A DNA stretch of 64,000 bases, taken from contig NZ_JAUYZI010000026.1 of the NCBI RefSeq assembly GCF_030700245.1, positions 1 through 64,000 on the forward strand. Direction: 5' to 3'. Of this stretch, positions 1 through 8,619 are shown in pieces. The stretch comes from Methylobacterium amylolyticum (GTDB lineage Bacteria > Pseudomonadota > Alphaproteobacteria > Rhizobiales > Beijerinckiaceae). The position numbers and the translations under genes are program-made. How positions within the stretch are numbered: position 1 is the stretch's first letter; each line of letters opens with the position of its first letter. The notes beneath the pieces are model-generated. The model did no database searches and was not told where the DNA came from. It worked only from the letters and a program-made list of their open reading frames with translations.

Positions 1-21
1 CCTCAGCGACTGTGTTGGCTG

Positions 22-954
22 TCAAGCGGGTTGCCATGGTTTCTGGTCCCGGATCATGGCGTTGAGGATGGAGAGGAGCTTGTGGGCGACGGCGACGACG
101 GCGACGATCTTGGGCTTGCCGGCGGCCACGAGCCGGTCGCGGAACCGCTTGAGCACGGGGTTGTGCCGGCAGGCGGTGAGGGCTGCCAGGAACAGGGCCG
201 TGCGCACGCTCTTGCGCCCGCCCGACACCATGGCGCGGCCCTTCCCCTTGCCGGACTCGCGCACGAACGGGGCGAGGCCGGCCAGCGCGGCGATCTGCTT
301 GGTCTTGAGCCGGCCGAGTTCGGGCAGCTCGGCCAGGAGCGTGCGCGCCGTGACCGGCCCGACCCCCGGCACCGAGGCGAGCAGGTCCTCGGTGGCGCGC
401 CAGGCCGGCGAGCCGCGCACGCCCGTGTCGATCTCGGCGTCGATCGCGGCGAGTTCCTTCTCCAGCGCCTTGATCAGCCGGGCGATGCTCCTGGCGATCC
501 GCGCCGCCTCGGTGCGCGGGGCCCGGTTCTTCTCGGACGCCAGCATCTCGACGATCTGACGGCGCCGGGCGACCAGATCCGCCAGCATCCGCGTGGCCGC
601 ATCCGGCAGCGGCCGCACCGCCGGCTGCGTGGCGGCCGCGAACCGGGCGATCACGGCCGCGTCGATCGGATCCGACTTGGCCCGCTGGCCCAACGCCTTG
701 GCGAAGTGCCGGACCTGGGCCGGATTGACCACCACCAGCGGCAGACCCGCGCCCGCCAGGGCTGCCGCCGCCACCTGCTCGAAGCCGCCGGTCGCCTCGA
801 TCGCCACCAGATCCGGCCCCAGCGCCTGCAGGCGCGTCACCAGATCGTTCAGGCCCGTGCCGTCGCGGGCAACCGCGAAGGCCTGACCCTGCGGCAGGAC
901 ATGCACGTCCAGCCGCGCCTTGCACACGTCGATGCCGACACACACCAGCGCCAT
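22..954 (-). CDS. IS110-family transposase (DEDD recombinase)
   Basis: This 310-residue protein has the two-domain plan of IS110 transposases: an N-terminal RuvC-like DEDD domain and a C-terminal Transposase_20 domain. The first acidic residue lies in GIDVCKARLDV, the glutamate in AIEATGG, and the last aspartates in KSDPIDAAVIARF. The C-terminal half carries SVPGVGPVTARTLLAELPE, a helix-hairpin-helix-like motif, followed by the serine-containing MVSGGRKSVRTALFLAAL segment. An in-frame extension to 1233 is open, but the ATG at 954 is chosen because the GIDV motif must sit at the N-terminus and the upstream stretch looks like structured non-coding DNA. The length is slightly below the common 320-400 residues. 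The product should catalyse excision and insertion of its own element. No truncation or frameshift is seen. Confidence 0.93.
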   Translation of the reverse strand: MALVCVGIDVCKARLDVHVLPQGQAFAVARDGTGLNDLVTRLQALGPDLVAIEATGGFEQVAAAALAGAGLPLVVVNPAQVRHFAKALGQRAKSDPIDAAVIARFAAATQPAVRPLPDAATRMLADLVARRRQIVEMLASEKNRAPRTEAARIARSIARLIKALEKELAAIDAEIDTGVRGSPAWRATEDLLASVPGVGPVTARTLLAELPELGRLKTKQIAALAGLAPFVRESGKGKGRAMVSGGRKSVRTALFLAALTACRHNPVLKRFRDRLVAAGKPKIVAVVAVAHKLLSILNAMIRDQKPWQPA

Positions 955-1130
955 TCCGCCCCACCCTTGCGCAACCGGGCTCTTGCGGCCCGAGCGACTG
1001 TCCGGGGTCGTGGAATGGGCGGGCAGGCTCCCAAGCTGAGGTGCGGGCTTCAATGCCCCAGGATGAGCCGGGGTCCTGCCCGCCGCCGCAGATCCGACCT
1101 TACCAAATCGGATGCGCAAAGACTTACAAG
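955..1130 (-). ncRNA. Candidate bridge RNA region of the IS110 element
   Basis: IS110-group elements are known to carry a guide (bridge) RNA in the non-coding end upstream of the transposase. Here that region shows nested base pairing. ATCCGA (1092-1097) pairs with TCGGAT (1108-1113) as a short hairpin. GGCGGGCAGG (1018-1027) pairs perfectly with CCTGCCCGCC (1075-1084). Inside that stem, GGGC (1045-1048) pairs with GCCC (1055-1058). A 5' hairpin followed by a stem with internal loops resembles the described architecture. Guide loops cannot be assigned without knowing the flanking target sequences. Confidence 0.4.
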
Positions 1131-1285
1131 GATGAGGGGGGTGGTCGGGATCCGACGATCCGGACGCCGCATCGTCGCGTACCGTCGTCGCGCGGGCCGT
1201 CGCGCGCTTCGCGGCGACGGCCGAGGGCGGCACGGCCCGGTGCGGACTGAGCGTCCCCGCGGCCGTGCTTGCGCGCCGACGGGGG

Positions 1286-2515
1286 CTAGAAGAACGCCTG
1301 CAACCCCGTCTGCGCGCGGCCGAGGATCAGGGCGTGGACGTCGTGGGTACCCTCGTAGGTGTTGACCGTCTCGAGGTTCTGGGCGTGGCGCATCACGTGG
1401 TACTCGCCCATGATGCCGTTGCCCCCGTGCATGTCGCGGGCGACCCGGGCGATGTCGAGCGCCTTGCCGCAATTGTTGCGCTTGATCAGTGAGATCATCT
1501 CCGGGGCCATCCGGCCCTCGTCCATCAGCCGGCCGACCCGCAGGGAGGCCTGGAGCCCCAGCGCGATCTCGGTCTGCATGTCGGCGAGTTTCTTCTGGAC
1601 CAACTGGGTCTGCGCGAGGGGGCGGCCGAACTGCTTGCGCTCCAGCGTGTAGTCGCGCGCCCGCCGCCAGCAATCCTCGGCCGCGCCCATCGCCCCCCAG
1701 GAGATGCCGTAGCGCGCCCGGTTGAGGCAGCCGAACGGACCCTTGAGTCCCGACACGTTCGGGAGCAGCGCGTCCTCCCCGACCTCGACCCCCTCCATCA
1801 CGATCTCGCCGGTGGTGGAGGCGCGGAGTGAAAGCTTGCCCTTGATGGTCGGGGCGGACAGGCCCTTCATCCCCTTCTCCAGCACGAAGCCGCGGATCGC
1901 GCCCTCGTGCGCGTCGGACTTCGCCCAGACCACGAACACGTCGGCGAAGGGGGCGTTGGAGATCCACATCTTGGCCCCCGAGATGCGGTAGCCGCCGTCG
2001 ATCTTCTCCGCCTTGGTCTTCATGCCCGCGGGGTCGGAGCCGGCATCCGGCTCGGTCAGGCCGAAGCAGCCGATCCACGCGCCCGAGGCGAGCTTCGGCA
2101 GGAATTTCCGGCGCTGGTCCTCCGAGCCGTAGGCGTGGATCGGGTACATGACGAGGGAGGATTGCACGCTCATCATCGAGCGGTAGCCGGAATCGACCGC
2201 CTCGACGGCCCGGGCGACGAGGCCGTAGGCGACGTAGGAGGCGCCCGCGCAGCCGTATTCCTCGGGGATCGTGACGCCGAGGAGCCCGAGTTCGCCCATC
2301 TGCCGGAACAGGCCGGGATCGGTCTTCTCGTTGGCATAGGCCTCGACGATGCCGGGCAGGAGCTTCTCCTGGGCGAAGGCGTGCGCCGCGTCGCGGATCG
2401 CCCGCTCGTCCTCGGTGAGCTGGTCCTCCAGCAGGAACGGGTCGTCCCACACGAAGCGGGCCGACGGCGGGGCGGCGGGGGATTCGCTGCCCGGGGGGCG
2501 CATCGGGGCGTTCAT
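1286..2515 (-). CDS. gcdH: Glutaryl-CoA dehydrogenase (acyl-CoA dehydrogenase family)
   Basis: The 409-residue protein is a full-length acyl-CoA dehydrogenase that most resembles glutaryl-CoA dehydrogenase, which oxidises and decarboxylates glutaryl-CoA to crotonyl-CoA using FAD and passes electrons to ETF. The CFGLTEPDAGSDPAGMKT segment (around residue 150) is the FAD/acyl-CoA binding signature. The C-terminal NTYEGTHDVHALILGRA contains the glutamate that acts as catalytic base in this family. RKQFGRPLAQTQLVQKKLADM is the family's second signature. The ATG at 2515 is preceded by GAAGGAA, a good ribosome binding site; the longer open frame to 2632 is low-complexity and not used. It is monocistronic here. 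Its physiological role (lysine, tryptophan or dicarboxylate breakdown) is not indicated by its neighbours. Confidence 0.92.
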   Translation of the reverse strand: MNAPMRPPGSESPAAPPSARFVWDDPFLLEDQLTEDERAIRDAAHAFAQEKLLPGIVEAYANEKTDPGLFRQMGELGLLGVTIPEEYGCAGASYVAYGLVARAVEAVDSGYRSMMSVQSSLVMYPIHAYGSEDQRRKFLPKLASGAWIGCFGLTEPDAGSDPAGMKTKAEKIDGGYRISGAKMWISNAPFADVFVVWAKSDAHEGAIRGFVLEKGMKGLSAPTIKGKLSLRASTTGEIVMEGVEVGEDALLPNVSGLKGPFGCLNRARYGISWGAMGAAEDCWRRARDYTLERKQFGRPLAQTQLVQKKLADMQTEIALGLQASLRVGRLMDEGRMAPEMISLIKRNNCGKALDIARVARDMHGGNGIMGEYHVMRHAQNLETVNTYEGTHDVHALILGRAQTGLQAFF

Positions 2516-2636
2516 GGGCGGTTCCTTCGGTCGTGTCTCGCCGGGTCTCGCGGCCCGTCCTGATCGGGCCCAGCCTAGACCGGGCGGAGCCCCCGGCCAA
2601 CGGGCCCGGTGACGGGCGCGTCCCCCCGTCACGGCC

Positions 2637-3566
2637 TCACGTCCGACCGAGCACCGCGAGCCAGAACAGCGTTGTCAGCGGCGCCACGAGGGTCGAGACC
2701 AGCACCGAGGCCGCCACCATCCCGGTCTCGGTCCGGTAGCGCACGGCGAGCAGGTAGGCGTTGATGCCCACCGGCATCGCCGCGAACAGGGTCGCCACGC
2801 CCGCGTAGGCCGGCGGCATCCGGAAGACGTGGAAGGCCAGCACCCAGACGGCCAGCGGGTGCAGCACGTTCTTGAGTGCGGCGATCACCAGCGCGCCCTT
2901 GAGGTCGAACAGCACCCGGTAGCGCTTGAGCCCGGCCCCGAGCGCCACCAGCGCGCAGGTCGAGGCGGTGCCGCCGAAGGCGTCGATGAGGGATTTCAGG
3001 ATCCCGTCCGGGACGAAGCCCACGCCCTTCATCGCCATCCCGACGAGCAGCGCCACGAAGATCGGGTTCTTCAGGAGCACCAGGGCGAGGCCGCGCAGCC
3101 GGGCGAGCACCGGCCTGTCGGAATCGGACTCGATCAGGAAGGTGGCGCTGCCCATCATCAGCGGCAGGTGGACCGCCAGCAGCATGAACAGCGGGAAGGC
3201 GCCGTCCTCCCCGTAGGCCTGGAGGATCATCGGCACGCCGACGAAGATCGTGTTCGACTGGCAGGCGGAGAAGCCGTGCAGGATCGCCCCGCGCCGCTCG
3301 ATGCCCCCGCGCCGCCGGGCGATCAGCGTCCCCGCCGCCCAGGAGATCGCGGCGCCGCCGAAATACGAGACCCAGTAGGACCACGCGATCTCGCCCTGCA
3401 TCCCCGGCCGGGTGAGGGTGGCGAGGATCAGGGCCGGCACCGCCACCGCGAACACGTACTCGGACAGGCCGTCGCTCACCTTGTCGGACAGGAGCCCGGT
3501 GAGGGCGGCGCCCCAGCCGATCAGGACGATCCCGAAGATCGGGGCGATGATGGCGAGGGCGTTCAC
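2637..3566 (-). CDS. AEC-family permease (auxin efflux carrier-like)
   Basis: A 309-residue integral membrane protein with about ten hydrophobic segments and the AEC (Mem_trans) family layout. It begins NALAIIAPIFGIVLIGWGAA and ends with hydrophobic ALFAAMPVGINAYLLAVRY and LVAPLTTLFWLAVLG, both typical of bacterial AEC proteins such as malonate/malate transporters MdcF and MleP. The start is GTG at 3566; no strong ribosome binding site is visible. It lies 121 bases upstream of gcdH on the same strand, so the two could be co-transcribed, which would fit uptake or efflux of a dicarboxylate. The substrate cannot be read from sequence. Confidence 0.85.
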   Translation of the reverse strand: MNALAIIAPIFGIVLIGWGAALTGLLSDKVSDGLSEYVFAVAVPALILATLTRPGMQGEIAWSYWVSYFGGAAISWAAGTLIARRRGGIERRGAILHGFSACQSNTIFVGVPMILQAYGEDGAFPLFMLLAVHLPLMMGSATFLIESDSDRPVLARLRGLALVLLKNPIFVALLVGMAMKGVGFVPDGILKSLIDAFGGTASTCALVALGAGLKRYRVLFDLKGALVIAALKNVLHPLAVWVLAFHVFRMPPAYAGVATLFAAMPVGINAYLLAVRYRTETGMVAASVLVSTLVAPLTTLFWLAVLGRT

Positions 3567-3671
3567 GAGTCCGAGCGGGGCATGGCGGCGGGCGATGCCC
3601 GGCGCATATCACGGGCGTGCCCGGGGATGCGTGCGAAAGCGGCCGGCGCATGGGACAGGAGCGCGCCCGTC

Positions 3672-4466
3672 ATGCCCGAGACCGGCGCAGCCGCGGCCGA
3701 TGGGGCCGGGATCCACGCGGCCGCGGCGGACGGCTTCGCGGCGGGCGCGGCGGCCTACGGCGCGGGCCGGCCGGACTACCCGGCGGCGGTGGCGGACTGG
3801 CTGACCGGCGACCTCGGCCTCGGGCCGGGGCGCCGGGTGCTCGACCTCGGCGCCGGAACCGGCAAGTTCTTGCCGTACCTGCGCGCCACCGGCGCCGACG
3901 TGGTGGCCGTGGAGCCGGTGGCGGCGATGCGCGCCGCGCTGCTGCGCGCCCACCCGGAGGCGACCGCGCTGGCGGGCACCGCCGAGGCGATCCCGCTGGA
4001 GGCGGCCTGCCTCGACGCGGTGGTCTGCGCGCAGGCCTTCCACTGGTTCGCCGGGGCGGCGGCGCTCGCCGAGATCGCTCGCGTCCTGCGCCCCGGCGGC
4101 CGGCTCGGCCTGATCTGGAACGTGCGCGACGAGCGCGTGCCCTGGGTGGCCGCCCTGTCGCGGATCACCGACCCGCACGAGGGCGGGGCGCCCCGCTACC
4201 GCACCGGCGCGTGGCGGGCCGCGTTCCCGGCGCCCGGCTTCGGCCCCTTGCGCGAGCGGCGCTTCCCGCACGTCCACCGCGGACCCGCCGAAGCGGTGGT
4301 GGTCGACCGCACCCTGTCCGTGAGCTTCGTCGCCGCCCTGCCGGAGGCCGAGCGGGCTGCGGTCGCCGGGGCGGTGCGGGCGCTCGTGGCGGAGACCCCC
4401 GAGCTCGCGGGGGCTGAGGTCGCGTTCCCCTACGAGACCGTGGCGTTCACGTGCATGCGGGCGTGA
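3672..4466 (+). CDS. Class I SAM-dependent methyltransferase
   Basis: The 264-residue protein has a Methyltransf_11-type fold. VLDLGAGTGKFLPYL (about residues 57-71) is motif I, which binds S-adenosylmethionine; DVVAVEPVAAM is motif II with the acidic residue that contacts the ribose; LDAVVCAQAFHWF and IARVLRPGGRLGLIW are motifs IV and V. The AFHWF signature is shared with many methyltransferases of unknown small-molecule acceptors. The ATG at 3672 was chosen because it directly precedes the conserved region; the open frame extends much further upstream, but there it overlaps the divergent AEC gene and has shadow-like composition. The acceptor is unknown. Confidence 0.85.
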   Translation: MPETGAAAADGAGIHAAAADGFAAGAAAYGAGRPDYPAAVADWLTGDLGLGPGRRVLDLGAGTGKFLPYLRATGADVVAVEPVAAMRAALLRAHPEATALAGTAEAIPLEAACLDAVVCAQAFHWFAGAAALAEIARVLRPGGRLGLIWNVRDERVPWVAALSRITDPHEGGAPRYRTGAWRAAFPAPGFGPLRERRFPHVHRGPAEAVVVDRTLSVSFVAALPEAERAAVAGAVRALVAETPELAGAEVAFPYETVAFTCMRA

Positions 4467-4575
4467 TGCGTCCTTCGCGCGATCGAAGCGGGCCGCGTCT
4501 CGGCCAGCCCGCGCGGCGCCCGAGCAACGTCCAGATCCGCATCGCGCAGCGATCGATCGGATCTGGTCCGAGGCC

Positions 4576-5052
4576 CTACTTGTTCTCCAGCACCTCGATC
4601 GGGTTGGTGCGCTGGCTGGCGGGGGGCTCCCGCGTCAGGTTCTGGGCGCCCTCGCGCTGCGCCCTGGCATCCCGCGGCGAGCCGGGGCCGCCGACGGCTG
4701 TGCCGCCCTGGCCGGGCTGGGCCGGCACGGTGCCGGAGGCGAGTTCCAGGCACGTCACCATCTCGACGTAGGACGGGTAGCCGCCGGCCTGGAACTGCGC
4801 CTCGCACTGGCGCTTGGCGGCCGGCGTGTACTGGCCCCAGTTCCGCTCGGCCAAGCGCTTGGCGTCCATCTCGGAGCGCAGGCAGCCCTGGTAGCTGGTC
4901 TTCTCGTCGACCGTGGCGTCGGCGATCTGGGTGGACCGGCAGGTCTTCTCCACGTCGAGGTTCGGCACCGCGTCGGCCAGCGCCGGGCCGGCGGCGAGGG
5001 CCAGGAGGGCGGCGAGGAGGGCGGCGAGGGCGCCGGACGTTGCGGATCTCAT
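4576..5052 (-). CDS. Putative secreted protein of unknown function
   Basis: A 158-residue protein that I do not recognise. Residues 1-26 form a clear signal peptide: a short basic start, a long Ala/Leu core and a likely cleavage after ALADA. The mature part has cysteines in KTCRS, YQGCLRS, RQCEAQF and VTCLELA, suggesting two disulfide bonds in the periplasm, followed by a Gly/Pro-rich, probably disordered tail. Similar small cysteine-containing exported proteins are common in Methylobacterium. The ATG at 5052 has GTGAGG about nine bases upstream, and the signal peptide begins exactly there. It is convergent with the methyltransferase gene. Confidence 0.72.
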   Translation of the reverse strand: MRSATSGALAALLAALLALAAGPALADAVPNLDVEKTCRSTQIADATVDEKTSYQGCLRSEMDAKRLAERNWGQYTPAAKRQCEAQFQAGGYPSYVEMVTCLELASGTVPAQPGQGGTAVGGPGSPRDARAQREGAQNLTREPPASQRTNPIEVLENK

Positions 5053-5165
5053 GGTGCGAACCTCACGGTGGCGAGCCTCGGGCCTCGGAGCGGGGGCCCA
5101 CGCACGGCCCCGCCCGCACAACGCGCCGGACCCGATCGCGGCACCGCGTCCGGTCGGAACGGCCC

Positions 5166-6356
5166 TCAGGCCACATCATGGGCCGCGCGCAGGGCCGCGT
5201 CGAGGTCGCGGAACAGGTCGTCCACGTCCTCGACGCCCGCCGACAGCCGCAGCAGGTCCGGCGGGCAGGGGCTGCCCGGCCCCTCGACCGAGGCGCGGTG
5301 CTCGATCAGGCTCTCGACGCCGCCGAGCGAGGTCGCCCGCTTCCACAGCCGCACCCGCGCGGCGGTGGCGATCGCCCCGGCCTCACCCCCCGCCACCCGG
5401 ATCGACAGCATGAAGCCGAACCCGTCCCGCATCTGCCGGGCGGCGACCGCGTGGCCGGGATCCTCGGGCAGGCCCGGGTAGAGCACCCGGCTCACGTGCG
5501 GGTGGGCGCTCAGGCGCCGGGCGAGGTCCAGGGCCGCCGCGCTCTGCGCCGCGGCCCGCAAGTGCAGGGTGCGCAGGGAGCGCATCAGCAGGAAGGCCTC
5601 GAACGGCCCGAGGATGCCCCCGGACCCGGAGCGGATGCCCTTGATCCGCTCCCAGAACCCGTCGGCCCGCGCCGCCGCGAGCACGCCGGCCACCACGTCG
5701 GAATGGCCGTTCAGGATCTTGGTGCCCGAGTGCATCACGAGGTCGGCGCCGAGCTCCAGCGGCCGGGTGTGCACCGGCGAGGCGGCGGTGGAATCGACCG
5801 CGAGCCGGGCGCCCGCGGCGTGGGCGATCTCCGCCGCGGCGACGATGTCGGTGACCGTCCAGAGCGGGTTGCCCGGGGTCTCGATCCAGACGAGCTTCGT
5901 TCGGTCCGGCCGCATCGCGGCGCGCAGCGTCTCGGGGTCGTCGGTGTCGACGAAGGTGAGGTCGAGCCCGCGCCGGGGCGCCTCCTCGCGCAGCCAGCGC
6001 TTGAGCGCCCAGTACATCACCGTGCCCGCCACCACGTGGTCGCCGGGCTCCAGCGCGCCGAACACCGCGGTGGCCGCCGCCATGCCGGAGCCGAACAGCA
6101 GGGCGCCGGCCTCAGCCCCCTCCAGCATCGCCAGCACGGCCTCCGCCTCGCGCACCGTGGCGTTGTCGGGCCGGGCGTAGCAGTAGCCGGAGCTGTAGCC
6201 GTTGTCGGGGTCGCGCACGAAGGTGGTGGCCACGTGCAGCGGCCGCACCACGGCGCGGGTGTGCGGGTCGATCCCGCCCATCGCCTGGGCGGCGAGGCTC
6301 CTGCGCGAGAACTCGGCCGAGCCCGCGGGCTCGCTTGGCGCGTTAGGCTGTGACAT
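5166..6356 (-). CDS. PLP-dependent Cys/Met metabolism enzyme (cystathionine gamma-synthase-like)
   Basis: A 396-residue fold-type I PLP enzyme of the Cys_Met_Meta_PP family. The Schiff-base lysine is in VMHSGTKILNGHSDV, and the phosphate-binding part is in LFGSGMAAATAVF. ETPGNPLWTV and AVDSTAASP hold the residues that stack on and bind the pyridine ring. Members make or split cystathionine, O-acetylhomoserine or methionine. The substrate class cannot be decided here, although the C-terminal SLGGVESLIEHRAS and LRLSAGVEDVDDL segments are usual for cystathionine gamma-synthases and lyases. The ATG at 6356 is used; the open frame continues to 6617 across the divergent tspO start and is not coding there. 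It stands alone between two unrelated genes. Confidence 0.88.
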   Translation of the reverse strand: MSQPNAPSEPAGSAEFSRRSLAAQAMGGIDPHTRAVVRPLHVATTFVRDPDNGYSSGYCYARPDNATVREAEAVLAMLEGAEAGALLFGSGMAAATAVFGALEPGDHVVAGTVMYWALKRWLREEAPRRGLDLTFVDTDDPETLRAAMRPDRTKLVWIETPGNPLWTVTDIVAAAEIAHAAGARLAVDSTAASPVHTRPLELGADLVMHSGTKILNGHSDVVAGVLAAARADGFWERIKGIRSGSGGILGPFEAFLLMRSLRTLHLRAAAQSAAALDLARRLSAHPHVSRVLYPGLPEDPGHAVAARQMRDGFGFMLSIRVAGGEAGAIATAARVRLWKRATSLGGVESLIEHRASVEGPGSPCPPDLLRLSAGVEDVDDLFRDLDAALRAAHDVA

Positions 6357-6438
6357 CTGAGTGTTCCCGGCGGATCCGCGGCCCCGCGCCTGACACGGCG
6401 GGGCGCCGGCCGCAACCCGCCTCCGAGACGAGCCGACC

Positions 6439-6975
6439 ATGCCCGCCCCGACTCCCGCGCCCGCCGCCACCCGCGTCCCCGAGGGCTCGCCGCTCCCGGC
6501 CTGGCTGCGCCTCGCCTGCGCGATCCTGCCCGTGGCGGCCACCGCGGCGATCGGCTCGGTCGCGACCCGGTCCGAGATCCCGGGCTGGTACGCGGGCCTC
6601 GCCAAGCCGTGGTTCAACCCGCCGGTCTGGGTGTTCCCGGTGGCCTGGACGATCCTCTACACGGCCATCGCCGTCGCGCTGTGGCGGCTCCTCGGCGCCA
6701 AGCCGCGCACCGGCCCCTCCGGCGAGGGCTGGTGGCTGGCGCTCGCCGCCTTCCTCGTGCAGCTCGCGCTGAACGCCGCGTGGACGCCGGTGTTCTTCAC
6801 CGTCCACGCGGTCGGCGCAGCCCTCGTCGTCGTGGCCGTGCTCCTGGTGATGGTGCTGTGGACGATCCGGCTGACGTGGCGCTTCGACCGGGCGGCGGCG
6901 TGGCTGCTGGTGCCCTACGCGGCCTGGGTCGCCTTCGCGACGCTGCTCAACGCCGCGATCCTGCGGATGAACTGA
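6439..6975 (+). CDS. tspO: TspO/MBR family protein
   Basis: A 178-residue membrane protein with five hydrophobic helices. It carries the family signature WYAGLAKPWFNPPVWVFPVAWTIL in the first loop, where the Trp-Tyr and Lys-Pro residues shape the porphyrin/sterol-binding pocket, and later ALNAAWTPVFF and YAAWVAFATLLNAAI. Bacterial TspO proteins bind tetrapyrroles and modulate pigment or stress responses in photosynthetic and related alphaproteobacteria. The first 35 residues are Pro/Ala-rich and longer than usual, so the true start could be somewhat downstream. It is divergent from the PLP enzyme. Confidence 0.88.
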   Translation: MPAPTPAPAATRVPEGSPLPAWLRLACAILPVAATAAIGSVATRSEIPGWYAGLAKPWFNPPVWVFPVAWTILYTAIAVALWRLLGAKPRTGPSGEGWWLALAAFLVQLALNAAWTPVFFTVHAVGAALVVVAVLLVMVLWTIRLTWRFDRAAAWLLVPYAAWVAFATLLNAAILRMN

Positions 6976-6990
6976 GCGGTTCGGACAGGC

Positions 6991-7287
6991 TCAACGCAGC
7001 CCCTTCGTCAGCGCGACGATGGCGCCGACGATCACGATGGTCTGGAAGCCGATCGCGGAGAGGACCCATTTCAGGATCTCGAACTTCGCTTCCGCGATCT
7101 CGGTCCGTAACTCGTTCTTGGCGGCACCGATCTCGGCTCTGAGATCAGACTTCGTCGCGAGCGTAGACAGATCGGTCTCGCGCGCGTCGCGCAGCACGCC
7201 GGTGACCGCCTCGGCCTGATCCTCGGTGAAGCCGACGGCTTTGAGGCGTCTGGCGATCGCCAGCGTGTCGAGAGTTCCGGCGCTCAT
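6991..7287 (-). CDS. DUF1640-like coiled-coil membrane protein
   Basis: A 98-residue protein resembling the short bacterial relatives of DUF1640 (CCDC90/MCUR1-like). It has an N-terminal head DTLAIARRLKAVGFTEDQAEA, then a coiled coil with LATKSDLRAEIGAAKNELRT heptads, and one C-terminal transmembrane segment (about residues 75-94). The head with its GFTEDQAEA motif followed by repeated KxDL units is the diagnostic layout. Such proteins are frequent in multiple copies in alphaproteobacteria and have no established function. It is convergent with tspO, with 15 bases between the stops. Confidence 0.75.
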   Translation of the reverse strand: MSAGTLDTLAIARRLKAVGFTEDQAEAVTGVLRDARETDLSTLATKSDLRAEIGAAKNELRTEIAEAKFEILKWVLSAIGFQTIVIVGAIVALTKGLR

Positions 7288-7341
7288 GGCTGTGAAGATA
7301 GCATGTGCAGGACGGGATTGGAGATGCTTTCGGGCGGCGCC

Positions 7342-7872
7342 TCATGCCCCCGCATGCTCCTTCGACTCCTCCCCCGCCGGCTTGCCGTCGTCGCGGGCGC
7401 GGTGGAGCAGGAAAATCGCGAAGACCATGACCAGGATCAGCCCGCCGAGCACGCCGAGTTCGAGCATCGAGGCCTGGAACAGCGCCTGCTTCTCGGGCGA
7501 CCAGTCCTTGGCGTGGGTGATCTCCGAGGATTGCAGGGTGATCACCAGCACCCGCCGGATCGAGGCGATCAGCCCGACGATCAGGAACGGCTCGCAGGTC
7601 AGCGTGCCCGAGCGCATCGAGACCCGCACCGTGTGCAGGATCTCGATCAGCATCAGCAGGAACAGCAGCCGGTCGATCACCTCCAGGATCTTTTCGGGGC
7701 CGCCGAGCGCCCGGATCGCGCTCCAGGTCAGGTCCGCCGCCTCGATCAGCGCCGCGAGCGCCGTGAGCGCCAGCAGGATGCCGAGCGCGGCGTAGATCGC
7801 GTGCTCGGTGTGCAGGAAGATGGCGCTCGCCACGCGCGTGAGGCGACCCTGATCGTCCTTGTCCCCGGCCAT
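7342..7872 (-). CDS. PsiE-like phosphate-starvation-inducible membrane protein
   Basis: A 176-residue protein with four hydrophobic segments at about 22-43, 65-87, 98-118 and 138-160. The loop SMRSGTLTCEPFLIVGLIASIRRVLVI between segments 2 and 3 is the conserved part of the PsiE superfamily. The C-terminal tail is hydrophilic and acidic. The family is defined by a phosphate-starvation-inducible E. coli protein; its molecular function is unknown. No Pho box was recognised upstream. Its neighbours are other small membrane proteins on the same strand, with gaps that argue against tight coupling. Confidence 0.72.
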   Translation of the reverse strand: MAGDKDDQGRLTRVASAIFLHTEHAIYAALGILLALTALAALIEAADLTWSAIRALGGPEKILEVIDRLLFLLMLIEILHTVRVSMRSGTLTCEPFLIVGLIASIRRVLVITLQSSEITHAKDWSPEKQALFQASMLELGVLGGLILVMVFAIFLLHRARDDGKPAGEESKEHAGA

Positions 7873-7976
7873 CCGCCCACCTCCCCGATCCCGTTCGGAT
7901 CAGACAGGATCGCGCGGGGTCCGTCCAGCCGCGGCGCGGACAGGCGCGGCCCCCGTGTTCCGGGGACGCGCCCGGA

Positions 7977-8534
7977 TCAGTGGAGGAACGGCAGCGCGTG
8001 CGGCGCGAAGTAGCCGAAGGCGAGCAGGGCCGCTCCGGCGAGGCCCAGTAGCCCGCCCGCGAAGACCAGCGCGGCGATCCCGGTGATCACCTCGGCGGAC
8101 GCCAGCACGATGCCGATCTGGAAGGCGGCCGAGGCCAGCTCGTAGTGGTGGTAGCGCAGCAGCGAGAGGTCGCGCTTCGTCTCGGCGGTCTTGGCCCGGG
8201 CCGTCAGTTCCTTGCGGCCCTCGCCGGTGGAGGGCTCCGAATCGTAGCGGGCGATCGTCTTGGCCCAGGCGGCGCGCTGGGCGTCGACCGCCGCCTGGTT
8301 CGACCCCGGCGGCAGCAGCGCCAGCGCCTCGTCGGCGGTCTTCAGCACCGTCTGGCGGATGGTGCGCGCCTGGAAATAGGCCCAGAGGTTCGACGCCTCG
8401 ACGTTGGCGCCGATCGAATCGGTCTGTGCCGCCTTGCCCAGCGTCTCGCTGAAGGCGAGGAACAGCGCCAGCACCGAGATCAGCAGCGCGACGCGCTTGT
8501 TGGACCCCTCGATCGCCCCGTGACCACCCGACAT
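7977..8534 (-). CDS. DUF4337-family membrane protein
   Basis: A 185-residue protein. A hydrophobic helix at about residues 13-31 (VALLISVLALFLAFSETLG) is followed by a helical, charged middle with the NLWAYFQARTIRQT motif typical of DUF4337 proteins, and a C-terminal hydrophobic hairpin (about 132-175). No enzymatic role is known for the family. The start at 8534 is used because the conserved N-terminus begins there, although the frame is open to 8594. It lies 85 bases downstream of the RND permease gene on the same strand, so read-through transcription is possible. Confidence 0.75.
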   Translation of the reverse strand: MSGGHGAIEGSNKRVALLISVLALFLAFSETLGKAAQTDSIGANVEASNLWAYFQARTIRQTVLKTADEALALLPPGSNQAAVDAQRAAWAKTIARYDSEPSTGEGRKELTARAKTAETKRDLSLLRYHHYELASAAFQIGIVLASAEVITGIAALVFAGGLLGLAGAALLAFGYFAPHALPFLH

Positions 8535-8619
8535 GCTGTCCGTTCTCCGCTGATTCCCGGGCGGGGAGACAGCGCATCGGCGGGCGCGGCGCAAGGGCCG
8601 CGACGCGAGGGCCGCGGCG

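Larger units (their letters stand above)
1..1135 (-). mobile_element. IS110-family insertion sequence, cut by the window edge
   Basis: The element consists of an IS110-type transposase gene and a roughly 180-base non-coding stretch upstream of it. IS110 elements lack terminal inverted repeats of the usual kind, so neither end can be fixed by eye. Only 21 bases lie beyond the transposase stop, so the element probably continues past the left edge. The right limit given here is an estimate, placed just outside the last base-pairing structure seen upstream of the gene. Confidence 0.6.
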
